Shown: one piece after another, positions 53,907 to 62,678 of the stretch
Position numbering within the stretch: the first letter of the stretch is position 1
How the letters are laid out: every line of letters starts with the position of its first letter
DNA from: Palsa-504 sp963739615
GTDB lineage: Bacteria; Actinomycetota; Actinomycetes; Streptosporangiales; Streptosporangiaceae
Direction: 5' to 3'
DNA: 64,000 nucleotides
Assembly (NCBI GenBank): GCA_963739615.1
Contig: CAVUBD010000015.1
Location: 191,820 to 255,819, forward strand
Translations under genes and position numbers: made by a program
The notes under the pieces: generated by a model
The model's database searches: none
Told to the model about the DNA's origin: nothing
Seen by the model: the letters and a program-made list of their open reading frames with translations, nothing else

Positions 53907-55472
53907 ATGCGGGAACGGCCGCGCACGGGAAAGCGGCATGTGCTCCGCTGGGTTGCCGTCGCGGCGGTCGTCATCGTCACCGCGGGAACGCTGACCGCGT
54001 ACCTGAAGTACCGGGCCGTCTACGATAGCATCACGCGCGTCACGGTACCTGGGCAGGCGCTGGGTAACCGGCCGCCGGTGTACAGCACCGACTCGGTGAA
54101 CATCCTGGTGTACGGTTCGGACAGCCGCAAGGGCCTGACCCCGCATCAGCAGTACATCCTGCGCACCGGCCACGACCAGACCGACAACACCGACACGATC
54201 ATGCTCGTGCATATCTCCCCGGGCCGGCACGGCGTCACCGTGATGAGCATCCCGCGCGACACCATGGTGCCGGTGTACGAGTGCGACAGCGGGCCTGGCT
54301 ACTCCGGACAGCAGGCTGACCCCAACGCCTCGGTACAGATCAACTCGCTGGTGCAGATAGGCGGGCCGACTTGCCTGTGGAAGACGGTCGAGCAGCAGAC
54401 CGGCATCCGGATCGACCACTTCATCGGTATCGGCATGCTCGGCTTCGTCAAGGTCATGAACGACGTGGGCGGCGTGAACGTCTGCGTGCCCTTCAACGTG
54501 AACGACCCCGTGTCCGGCCTGGATCTGCGGTCGGGGGAGCAGCACATCACGGGCATTCAGGCGCTAGCCTTCTGGCGGACCCGTGAGGGCCTCGGAACGG
54601 GCTCTGACCTGGAGCGAATTCAGCGCGACCAGTTCATGTCCGCGCAGTTGGTGAAGGGCGTGCTTGCGGGCAACCTGCTGTCCAACCCGATCAGGCTGCT
54701 TTCTGTGATCACCGACGCCGCCGCCGCGATGACCACGGACAGCGGCATGACCGTGTTCCGACCTTGTGCAGATCGCGGCGAGCTTCCACAGCCTGTCGAG
54801 CAACAACGTTCAGTTCATCACGGTGCCGAACCAGCCGTGGACCGGCAACCCCAACCGGGTCCAGTTCGAGCAGCCGCAGGCCGGCCAGGTGTTCTCCGCC
54901 ATCGCGCACGACATGACCGTGCCCAAGACCTCGCCCGCGCGGGTTCCCGCGTCCGGCGGCGCGCAGGTCCTCACCACCAGCCCGTCCAAGGTCAAGGTCG
55001 AGGTCCTTAACGGCTCGGGCGTCTTCGAGATCGCCAGCCAGGCGGCCGCCGGCCTGACCAGCCGGGGTTTCGACGTGACCGGCACCGGTGACGCCTCGAG
55101 CTTCGCTTACACCAAGTCGGTGATCGAGTACGCTTCCTCCGCCGACCTGGCCGCGGTGAACACGCTCAGCAAGGAGCTTGCTAACGTCACCGACCTGCAG
55201 GTCACCAGCCTCACGCCCGGAACCGTCGACCTCATCCTCGGCTCGGACTTCGCCTGGCGACGCCCGAGTCGCCCCAGTCATCGCAGTCATCGCAGTCAGG
55301 CGCGGCCCAGACGTCGACGGCCTCAGCCCCCGCCTCCGCCAGCCCCCAAGCGCCGGCCACGGCCAGCCCGTCCGCCTCGGCCTCCGGCATCGCGAGCCTG
55401 GCCCAGTCCAACGGCGGCATCACGGCGGCCGCCGCCTGCGGCAGCGACAGCGCCGCCTTCGCCGGCCCCTGA
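53907..55472 (+). CDS. LytR-CpsA-Psr (LCP) family protein with LytR_C domain (two frameshifts)
   Basis: About 520 codons. Cytoplasmic Arg/Lys start, one membrane helix (VAVAAVVIVTAGTLTAYL), and an LCP domain: VNILVYGSDSRKG, NTDTIMLVHISPG, VMSIPRDTMVP, FIGIGMLGFVKVMNDVGGV-NVCVP and WRTREGLGTGSDLERIQRDQ. After a shift near 54758 the LytR_C domain follows (VKVEVLNGSGVFEIASQAAA-GLTSRGF). After a second shift near 55250 an Ala/Ser/Pro tail ends at 55472. LCP enzymes attach secondary polymers to peptidoglycan. The conserved Arg and Asp residues are present. Confidence 0.88.
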
Positions 55473-55477
55473 CCCGG

Positions 55478-56158
55478 TTACCTGGGTGGGATCGCGCTGA
55501 CGTCGATGACCGCCTCCGGGAGCCTGCGCATGCTGGTGACGCGCCGGTCCGCGAGCTTGGCGGGATGCCCGGTGAGATCACGGTCCACCCACACCGAACG
55601 CAGTCCCATCCGAGCCGCGGGCAGCATGTCGTGCACCCAGCTGTTGGCCACGTGAATCCAGTTTTCCTTGCCGACCCCGGTCTTTTCCGCGAACTTCGTG
55701 AAATGCGCCAGGTCTGGCTTATAGCTGTGAACCTCTTGCGCGGTCACCCACAGATCGAAGGGCACCGGGAGCCGCTTCCTCGTAGTGGCGAAGAGGTCCT
55801 CGTCGCAGTTCGTCAGGAACGCCAGCCGCCAGCCCTGTTCCTGCAGTGCGGCCAGGGCCGGCCCGGTGTCCTCGAACACCCGCATGTCCGGCCAGGACCG
55901 GACCAGTGCGTCCTCGCCGCCCCGCGGCAGCGTGATCCGCTCGCGTCCGGCGGCCCGGGCCAGCCCGGCGGTGAGTACCTCCCGGTAAGGCCGCCACTCG
56001 GGACCGGCCTCGAGCTCGAGCTCCGCCTGGTGGTACGCGGTCAGCAGCCGGCTGGCATCCGGCCCGACCTCCGCGATGGCCTCAAGCGCCCCGCCCATGC
56101 ACTCGTTCCAGTCCGCGACGGTCCCGTAGCAATCGAACGTCAGCCACCTATCCGCCAC
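55478..56158 (-). CDS. Haloacid dehalogenase type II-like hydrolase
   Basis: 226-aa HAD-superfamily hydrolase. Motif I LTFDCYGTVADW supplies the nucleophilic Asp, motif II is FLTNCDEDLFATT, motif III Lys is in SYKPDLAHFTKFAEKTG, and motif IV is VANSWVHDMLPAARMGLRSV-WVDR. This matches L-2-haloacid dehalogenase-like proteins, many of which act on small phosphates instead. It is convergent with the LCP gene, 5 bp apart. Substrate not predictable. Confidence 0.88.
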   Translation of the reverse strand: MADRWLTFDCYGTVADWNECMGGALEAIAEVGPDASRLLTAYHQAELELEAGPEWRPYREVLTAGLARAAGRERITLPRGGEDALVRSWPDMRVFEDTGPALAALQEQGWRLAFLTNCDEDLFATTRKRLPVPFDLWVTAQEVHSYKPDLAHFTKFAEKTGVGKENWIHVANSWVHDMLPAARMGLRSVWVDRDLTGHPAKLADRRVTSMRRLPEAVIDVSAIPPR

Positions 56159-56352
56159 CTGTAACCTCCACTAGCCCGTCCACTGAGCATCCCCTCCCGC
56201 CCCGCCGCCGCGCCCGGAGCTCCACAGCGACATGAAACCGGTCTTTCACGGCGCTGGGATGTGCTGAAGGTCCCGTTTCATTGCGCTGGATCGGTAACCG
56301 GTGAGGCGTCGATGGTTGTATGGGGGAAGCAGGCCCGATCGAGGAGGCACTT

Positions 56353-57774
56353 ATGGTTGACGTCGTGGTCGGCCAGCACGCGGTAAGCGAGAACGGCACG
56401 GGGGAGTACACATATCAGCGCGGGTTCGGGAACGAGTTCGCCAGCGAGGCGGTGCCAGGGTCGCTGCCCGCGGGCCGCAACTCACCGCAGCGCGCCCCGC
56501 TCGGGTTGTTCGCGGAGCAGCTCAGCGGGACCGCGTTCACCCAGCCGCGCGCGGTCAACCGGCGGACCTGGGTGTACCGGATCATGCCGTCGGCGGCGCA
56601 CCCTAGGTTCTTCCGCATCGGCAACGGGACGCTCCGCGGTACCCCCTTCGACGAGGTCGAGCCGCACCCGAACCGGCTTCGCTGGGATCCGCTCCCGATG
56701 CCCGCGACCGGCCCCGATTCGACCGGCCCCGATTCGACCGGCCCCGATTGGACTGGCCCCGATTTCATCGACGGGCTCTACACGGTGGCCGGGAACGGCG
56801 ATATCAGGACGCGCAACGGGATCGCCGTGCACCTGTACGCGGCTAGCCGCTCCATGACGGACCGGTATTTCGTCGACGCCGACGGCGAGCTGCTCTTCGT
56901 GCCCCAGCAGGGCACGGTCGTGCTGCGCACCGAGCTCGGGCCGCTGGCGGTGGCCCCGGGTGAGATCGCGGTGGTCCCGCGCGGCATCAGATTCCGGGTG
57001 GAGCTGCCGTCAGGCCCGGCTCGCGGTTACCTGTGCGAGAACTTCGGGGCCGCGTTCACGCTGCCCGAACGCGGGCCGATCGGGGCGAACGGGCTGGCCA
57101 ACGAGCGTGACTTCCTGGCCCCGGCCGCAGCCTACGAGGACAGGGCGACGGCCGTGCAGGTGGTGCAGAAGTTCGGCGGGAACCTGTGGGCCGCCGACTA
57201 CGATCACTCGCCGCTTGACGTGGTCGGCTGGCACGGGAACTACGTACCCTGCAAGTACGACACCGCGAACTTCATGGCGATCGGCACGATCAGCTTCGAC
57301 CACCCGGACCCGTCCATTTTCACCGTGCTCACCTCGCCGAGTGAGCTGCCCGGCCTCGCCAACGCGGACTTCGTGATCTTCCCGCCGCGCTGGCTTGTCG
57401 GCGAGGACACCTTCCGCCCGCCCTGGTACCACCGCAACATCATGTCCGAGTTCATGGGGCTGGTACACGGCGTCTATGACGCCAAGGCCGAGGGGTTCCT
57501 GCCTGGCGGGGGGAGCCTGCACAACACCTTCACCTCGCACGGCCCGGACGCGGACACGTACGCCAAGGCCAGCACCGCCGAACTGCGGCCGCAGAAGGTT
57601 GACGGCACGCTCGCGTTCATGTTCGAGAGCCGGTGGATGCTCATCCCCACCCGGCAGGCGATGGAAGCGCCGCACCGCCAGCAGGACTACGACGCCGTCT
57701 CGGCCGGCCTGACGCGTTCCTTCCGCGGGTTAGCCTGGAGCAATGTACATCCCCGCCCATTTCTCCGCCGATGA
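56353..57774 (+). CDS. hmgA: Homogentisate 1,2-dioxygenase
   Basis: 473-aa non-haem iron ring-cleavage enzyme of tyrosine/phenylalanine breakdown, converting homogentisate to maleylacetoacetate. Family markers: YQRGFGNEFASEAVPGSLP, VYRIMPSAAHPRFFRIGNG, LCENFGAAFTLPERGPIGAN, DVVGWHGNYVPCKYDTANF, FPPRWLVGEDTFRPPWYHRN and NIMSEFMGLVHGVYDAK (iron ligands Glu/His). ATG 56353 follows GAGGAGG. Four DSTGP-type pentapeptides (15-bp units) expand a loop after PLPMPATGP. The next gene starts 32 bp before its stop. No other gene of the pathway is in the window. Confidence 0.94.
   Translation: MVDVVVGQHAVSENGTGEYTYQRGFGNEFASEAVPGSLPAGRNSPQRAPLGLFAEQLSGTAFTQPRAVNRRTWVYRIMPSAAHPRFFRIGNGTLRGTPFDEVEPHPNRLRWDPLPMPATGPDSTGPDSTGPDWTGPDFIDGLYTVAGNGDIRTRNGIAVHLYAASRSMTDRYFVDADGELLFVPQQGTVVLRTELGPLAVAPGEIAVVPRGIRFRVELPSGPARGYLCENFGAAFTLPERGPIGANGLANERDFLAPAAAYEDRATAVQVVQKFGGNLWAADYDHSPLDVVGWHGNYVPCKYDTANFMAIGTISFDHPDPSIFTVLTSPSELPGLANADFVIFPPRWLVGEDTFRPPWYHRNIMSEFMGLVHGVYDAKAEGFLPGGGSLHNTFTSHGPDADTYAKASTAELRPQKVDGTLAFMFESRWMLIPTRQAMEAPHRQQDYDAVSAGLTRSFRGLAWSNVHPRPFLRR
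56706..56765. repeat. 15-bp tandem repeat, 4 copies, in hmgA
   Basis: GACCGGCCCCGATTC with slight decay in copies 3 and 4, encoding TGPDS/TGPDW in frame. Confidence 0.93.
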
Positions 57775-58468
57775 CGCGGCGATACGCGAGCTGCTGGCCA
57801 GGCACGGCGCGGCCGACCTGATCACGCTCACAACCGATGGCCTGCTGGCCACGATGCTCCCGTTCGCCTACGAGCCCGCGGCGGGCGAGCTGGGTTCCCT
57901 CTACGGGCACGTGGCGCGCAACAACGACCAATGGCGTAAGGCGGCGCTCGGCGAGTCGCTGGCCATCGTCCGCGGCCCGGATGCCTACGTATCCCCGTCC
58001 TGGTACGCCGCGAAGGCCGAGCACGGCCGGGTGGTCCCGACCTGGAACTACGTCACGGCGCACGTCTACGGCCAGCTGCTGGTGCACGACGATCCGGCCT
58101 GGGTCGAGGACGTGGTCCGGCGCCTGACGGCCAAGCACGAGGCGGCCAGGCTGACCGCACAGGACCAGCCGCCCGCCTGGTCGGTGGACGACGCGCCGCG
58201 CCCGTTCATCGAGGGCCAGCTGCGCGCCATCGTCGGCCTGGAGCTGCATATCACCCGAATTGAGGCCAAGGCCAAGCTGAGCCAGAACCGCCCGGTGGGG
58301 GACGTAGCCGGCATCGTCGCCGGCCTGGCCGCGCGCGGCGACAAGCGCAGCGCCGCGGCCGTCGAGCACGCCAGCGACAAGCGCGCCAACGAAAAAGACG
58401 CCAACGAAAAAGACGCCAACGAAAAAGACGCCAGCGACAAGCGCGCCAGGGAAGGCGCGCCCACCTAG
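57743..58468 (+). CDS. PaiB-type FMN-binding split-barrel protein
   Basis: 241-aa member of the FMN-binding negative transcriptional regulator (PaiB) family. The N-terminus MYIPAHFSADDAAIREL is typical; AIVRGPDAYVSPSWYA and VVPTWNYVTAHVYGQLLVHD are the FMN-binding strands; IVGLELHITRIEAKAKLSQN ends the domain. ATG 57743 has TGGAG upstream and lies inside hmgA, giving a 32-bp overlap and probable coupling. The C-terminal 35 residues contain three NEKDA repeats (15-bp units) between DKRA-type segments. Function in this organism unknown. Confidence 0.88.
   Translation: MYIPAHFSADDAAIRELLARHGAADLITLTTDGLLATMLPFAYEPAAGELGSLYGHVARNNDQWRKAALGESLAIVRGPDAYVSPSWYAAKAEHGRVVPTWNYVTAHVYGQLLVHDDPAWVEDVVRRLTAKHEAARLTAQDQPPAWSVDDAPRPFIEGQLRAIVGLELHITRIEAKAKLSQNRPVGDVAGIVAGLAARGDKRSAAAVEHASDKRANEKDANEKDANEKDASDKRAREGAPT
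58385..58429. repeat. 15-bp tandem repeat, 3 copies
   Basis: GCCAACGAAAAAGAC (ANEKD), flanked by two related GCCAGCGACAAGCGC units, in the tail of the PaiB-like gene. Confidence 0.93.
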
Positions 58469-58532
58469 CCCGCGCCGCGCCGACCCGGCGAAACCTGGTC
58501 CGGTCGCGGATACCGGGGCTCGTTCGGAGGAA

Positions 58533-59404
58533 TTAAAGACTGGATACGGCGGGAATGACCTCGGTGGCGAGCACCTCGAGCGGAGTGACCTGCCAGACGT
58601 TCGCCACCGCGCCTATCGCGGCACCGAAGCCCATCTCGGCGAGACGGCCGAGCTGATCGATGATCTCGGCGGCCTTCTCGCCCTTGGTGCCCGGGTCGAA
58701 GATGAAGTAGCACGTCTTGGTGATCGCGTCGTAGTCGCGGCCCTCGGCGTCGCAGTGCGCGCGCAGCACGTCCAGCTTGCGGGCCAGGTCCGGGCCGGGG
58801 AACAGATTGCACGCGTCGCCGTACTTGGCCACGAACCGCAGCGTCTTCTTCTCCCCGCTGCCGCCGATCATGATCGGGGGATGCGGCCTGGTCAGGGACT
58901 GCGGAGAGTTCAGCGGCCGGTCGAGCAGGTAGTGCCGGCGGCGTACGGGCTCTCGTCGCCGCGCCACATCTGCAGGCAGATCTGCAAGGTTTCCTCCAGC
59001 CGCTCGAACCGCTCGGCGAGCGGCGGGAACGGGATGCCGAGGCCGCGCGACTCCTCTTCGTTCCACGCGGCCCCGATACCGAGCCAGGCGCGGCCGCCGG
59101 ACAGCACGTCCAGGGTGGTCACGATCTTGGCCAGAATGCCCGGGTGACGGTAGATAGCGCCGGTGACCAGCGTGACGAGCTTGGTCCGGGACGTGCAGGC
59201 CGCCAGGTAGCCCAGTGTGGTGTACGCCTCGAGCATCTCGCGTTCCGGCGGACCGAGCATGGCGATCTGGAAGAAGTGGTCCATGACCGCGATGAACTCG
59301 AAGCCGCCCTCGTCCGCGGTGCGGGCGACGGTGGCCAGGTCCGCGCCTAGGCGTGACGGGCCGTCCGGTGTGGTGAAGTCGGGGATCTGCAGGCCAATCT
59401 TCAC
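58533..59404 (-). CDS. F420-dependent LLM-class oxidoreductase (one frameshift)
   Basis: About 290 codons, TIM-barrel luciferase-like enzyme. KIGLQIPDFTTPDGPSRLG starts the protein; EGGFEFIAVMDHFFQI, LVTLVTGAIYRHPGILAKIV and LSGGRAWLGIGAAWNEEESR follow. After a missing base near 58925 the frame resumes with HYLLDRPLNSPQSLTRPHPP-IMIGGSGEKKTLRFVAKYGD. GTG 59404 follows GGAGGTAACACC. It is separated by 25 bp from an upstream MarR gene on the same strand, which probably regulates it. Confidence 0.86.
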
Positions 59405-59429
59405 GGTGTTACCTCCCTGGCCTACCCTC

Positions 59430-59867
59430 TCACGGCATCCGGTGGCTTTCGTACAGGGCCTTGAGTGAGCGCAGGAACACCTCGCGATCGGCCGGCGGCA
59501 GCACGGCCAGGACTTCCTCCTCCCTGCTGCGGATCGCCGCCTCCACGGACCGGCGCAGCCGGTCGCCCGCCGGGGTGAGCGAGAGCAGATGCACCCGCCG
59601 GTCGGCCGCATCGGCTCGCCGCTCGATAAGGCCGCGCTGCTGCAGGTCATCCAGGATGCCGATGATCCGGCTCTTGTCCGCGTTGATGGCCTGCGCCAGT
59701 GCGGCCTGGGTTCGCACCGGCTGCTCCACCAGCCCGGTCAGCACGATGTAGCCCCACATCGAGAGGTCGTGCGCGCGCAGGACGGGCTCCTCGCGCGCGA
59801 TCAATGCCCTGGACAGAGGCGCGAACATAGCAGCGAGGTCCCGTCGGTCATCGGGGAAGGAACTCAT
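59430..59867 (-). CDS. MarR-family transcriptional regulator
   Basis: 145 aa. Winged helix: SMWGYIVLTGLVEQPVRTQA, ALAQAINADKSRIIGILDDL (recognition helix), then the wing LIERRADAADRRVHLLSLTP. N- and C-terminal helices (LAAMFAPLSRALIAREE and REVFLRSLKALYESH) would form the dimer. ATG 59867 is chosen because upstream codons lie in the AT-rich operator region. A GCTTAT/ATAAGC dyad lies 37 bp upstream between it and the divergent FAD-oxidase fragment, suggesting autoregulation. Confidence 0.88.
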   Translation of the reverse strand: MSSFPDDRRDLAAMFAPLSRALIAREEPVLRAHDLSMWGYIVLTGLVEQPVRTQAALAQAINADKSRIIGILDDLQQRGLIERRADAADRRVHLLSLTPAGDRLRRSVEAAIRSREEEVLAVLPPADREVFLRSLKALYESHRMP

Positions 59868-59903
59868 CGTGGCGGCAGGATAACAGGCCTGGGAAGACAA
59901 TGT

Positions 59904-59935
59904 GCTTATACATATAATAAGCGAACACATATAAT
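59904..59935. promoter_or_regulatory. MarR operator with rightward -10 box
   Basis: Perfect dyad GCTTAT-(7)-ATAAGC at 59904-59922, followed by an exact TATAAT at 59930-59935 pointing to the gene at 59968. A TTGACA also occurs at 59937-59942. The AT-rich patch is exceptional in this GC-rich sequence. Confidence 0.55.
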
Positions 59936-59967
59936 ATTGACAGGGTAGCCGGAGTTACCTTAGGGCC

Positions 59968-60290
59968 ATGGGAAGTGAACCGGCGGATGTGGTCATCATC
60001 GGGGCCGGGCTGGCCGGATCGGCAGCGGCGTGGGCCCTGACCGGCCGGGGGCGCTCGGTGACCGTCGTCGAGGCGTTCCAGCCCGGGCACCGGCACGGCA
60101 GTTCGCACGGCAGCGCCAGGATTTTCCGGCGCGCCTACCCGGATCCCCTCTATGTGCGGCTGACCGGCCAGGCCCAGCGGCTGTGGCGGCAGCTTAGCGA
60201 CGAGGCGGGCGAGGAACTCGTCCGGACCACCGGTGCCGTCGACTTCGGGCCCGCTCGCGAGCAGGAAAAGATGTACTGGTCGGCGTGGCT
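59968..60290 (+). pseudogene. 5' fragment of a monomeric sarcosine oxidase-like FAD gene
   Basis: About 105 codons of a DAO-type oxidase: DVVIIGAGLAGSAAAWALTG, RSVTVVEAFQPGHRHGSSHG-SARIFRRAYPDPLYVRLTGQ (flavin attachment region) and EELVRTTGAVDFGPA. The remaining two thirds are absent and the frame runs into unrelated sequence, stopping at 60453. The start, RBS and MarR-controlled promoter are intact. The break is close to the transposase block and may be due to it. Confidence 0.72.
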
Positions 60291-60635
60291 GCGCACCGGA
60301 TCAAGACGGTGCACGTGTCCTGCCCACGCGATGCCGGTGCGAGCTGTGGTGCGCAAGCGCATCCTGGAGCGACTTATCGAAAAAAGATCATGGAGGATTC
60401 GAGCTACATGGAGTATTTTGGTTACTATGAGGGGATTTGATCAAATCCCCTAGCCCGGCCAGCCCAGTCCGTCGGCTCACGATCGAAGCCACGTTCGCCC
60501 TGTGACTCAGCATAAGCGCAAGCCGTGCGTCGCGAACGCCTTCCCGGAGCGGGTAACACCACAGGGCATCGCCGGCCTGGGCCAGCGCGCCACGCGAACC
60601 AAGACCCTGTGCTATCAATCGCGAGCGATGTGCAC
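60291..60635. other. Junction region between oxidase stub and transposase
   Basis: No intact gene. One frame ends YRKKIMEDSSYMEYFGYYEG then stop, with low-GC codons unlike the surroundings, followed by a perfect 20-bp palindrome. It probably contains the breakpoint of an insertion or deletion. Confidence 0.5.
60431..60450. terminator. Perfect 20-bp palindrome
   Basis: GGGGATTTGATCAAATCCCC: an 8-bp stem with GATC loop, directly after a stop codon. It could act as terminator, operator or part of an element end. Confidence 0.45.
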
Positions 60636-62453
60636 TCACCCTTCGCCGGATCCGCCCGGGGGACTGCGCAGCGCGGCGAGCTTGTCCTGGCGGGCGGTCT
60701 CGGCGGCGGCCAGGTCCTTCTTCGCGGCGCTGACCGCGGCGGAAGCGGCCTTCTTGGCCGGGTTGGGGACCTTGCGGTCCGGGTCGTCGGGGGTGACGGC
60801 GTAGGAGTCGAGGGCGTCGAGGGCGAAGTGGGCGCGGGCGTAGCGGAAGTAGTTCTCTTCCCGCCACCGGCTGGTCATCCGCCAGATCACGGCGGGGGCG
60901 GGCAGGAGCGTGGTGTCGCGGCTGGTCAGGATGTGCACCTGCCGGTCCTTGTCGCGGCGGGTGACCTGCCGCAGCGTCAGTACCTCTCCTTTGTGCCCGC
61001 CGCTGGTGACCGGCAGCGTGATCTCGGTCTCGGCCAGGTCGTAGCCGCGTTCCCGCCCGTCGTCCCCGGCCCGGGTCACCGTGGTGAACTCGCTGCCGGG
61101 GATGGCGGGGATGTCTTTGCCGGCCTCGGCCTTGCGGTAGGTGAGCAGGTCGAACCCGGCGGCGGTGACGTGCGCGAACAGGTCCGGCGACCAGCCGCCC
61201 CGGTCAAAGCACAAGACAGGCCTGGCGTCCGGGCCGGCGATGGCGCGCAGGTCCGGGAGCAGCGTCTTGATCTGGGCGGCCAGCGACGATGACGGCTCGG
61301 CCAGCACCACCAGCAGCGGGTCCCCGCGGTCATCGGTGACCCAGGTCTCCTCAGTCGCCGGGCCGGGGTGCTTCATCCGGGCGATGTGCATCTTCTGCAC
61401 GTCCCGGGTCCCGAGATACGCCCGGGTGTGCCCGTCGGCATAGAGGAATCCCAGGTCATCCGGCCTGGCCTCGGCGTGGTGGCGGGCGATGGCCAGCTGC
61501 AGCTCCGCGGCCTTGCCCGCGGCGGCGAGCCCGGCGAGCTTGCGGCGGATGGTCTTGACCTCCGGTGCCCGGTCCAGGCCCAGCACCCGGCCCAGTGCGG
61601 CGGGCGGGACGCGGGTGGCGCCCTCGGCGCGCGGCTCGCGCAGCAGCGCCAGGAACATCAGCAGCACCAGCATCGTCTCCAGGCCGTAGAACCCGTCCTT
61701 CAGCCGGCCGTACGTGCTGCGCGCCGTTTCCAGCAGCCCGGTGCCGGCCAGGGCGGGCAGCGCCAGCAGCAGCCCGGCCAGCGGATACCGCGCCCCGGGC
61801 GTGAACACCGGCGCGGCGCCCTCCCCGAGCAGCCCGTACCGGGCCAGCGCCCGCTCGCCGTCCCGCGGCACCGGGCCGGGCAGCACCGGCAGCTCATCCT
61901 GCGTCCAGGCGGGCTCCCCGCCGGCCGCGGTGCCGCTGACGCCGGCGCCATTCCCGCCAGCCGCGCCGTCCGCGGCGGCATCTGGAGCGGGCCGCCGGGC
62001 CGGGATCCGGCCCAGCGCGGTGCGGACCGCGAACGTCGATACCCCGGCCGCGGCGGCGATCGCGGCCTGCGATTCCCCCGCCGCGCCCAGCTCCGTGATC
62101 AGCTGCGTCAGCTCCGGCGTCAGCTTGGACGGCCCCTTCGGCCCCCGCTTGCCCGCCGCCAGCCCGGCCAGCCCGCCGCGCCGGTACCCGTCCAGCCACC
62201 GCCACAGCGTCACGATGCCGATCCCGAACGCGTCCGCGATCTGCTGCTGCGTCGCCGCCTTCAGCTCCGCCAGCTGCACCGCCGCCAGCCGGCGGCCCGC
62301 CTCGTCCCCGCCGTCCCAGCAGAACGTCATCAGGCCGTGCACCCACACCGCGCCGCCGCCACCGGGGAGCGACTCCAGCCCGACCCCGCGGGCCACCTCG
62401 GCCGCGCCGTCCGGGATCCACGGAAGCGGCAGCTGCGACAGCCTGACCGCCAT
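60636..62453 (-). mobile_element. DDE-type transposase with HTH N-terminus, 3'-truncated
   Basis: 605 aa from ATG 62453. The N-terminal helix-turn-helix region (ATQQQIADAFGIGIVTLWRW-LDGYRRGGLAGL and SQAAIAAAAGVSTFAVRTAL) is followed by a catalytic core with acidic residues in FLYADGHTRAYLGTRDVQ, VLCFDRGGWSPDLFA and MTSRWREENYFRYARAHFAL. This matches a group of large actinobacterial putative transposases that are normally longer; the frame ends abruptly after KLAALRSPPGGSGEG. Terminal inverted repeats were not found. It is read in one frame with the upstream IS1380-type transposase. Confidence 0.7.
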
Positions 62454-62678
62454 ATCCGCCTCCCGGAACCGCCATCCAATACTCCGTAAATAATATCGTG
62501 AAAGCCGACCCGGAAACCGGAAAATACGACAAGAACGGGGAGAAAATCCCAGGTCAGATTGCCTGTAACACTCGGTAAGCAGGCCGCTATGTCGGGAGTC
62601 CTGGGGCTGGGGTGACCGTTTGCTGGGGACGGTGTGCCGGTGGCGGCGTGGCGGGCGCGGGTGGTGCCGGGCTGCGGC

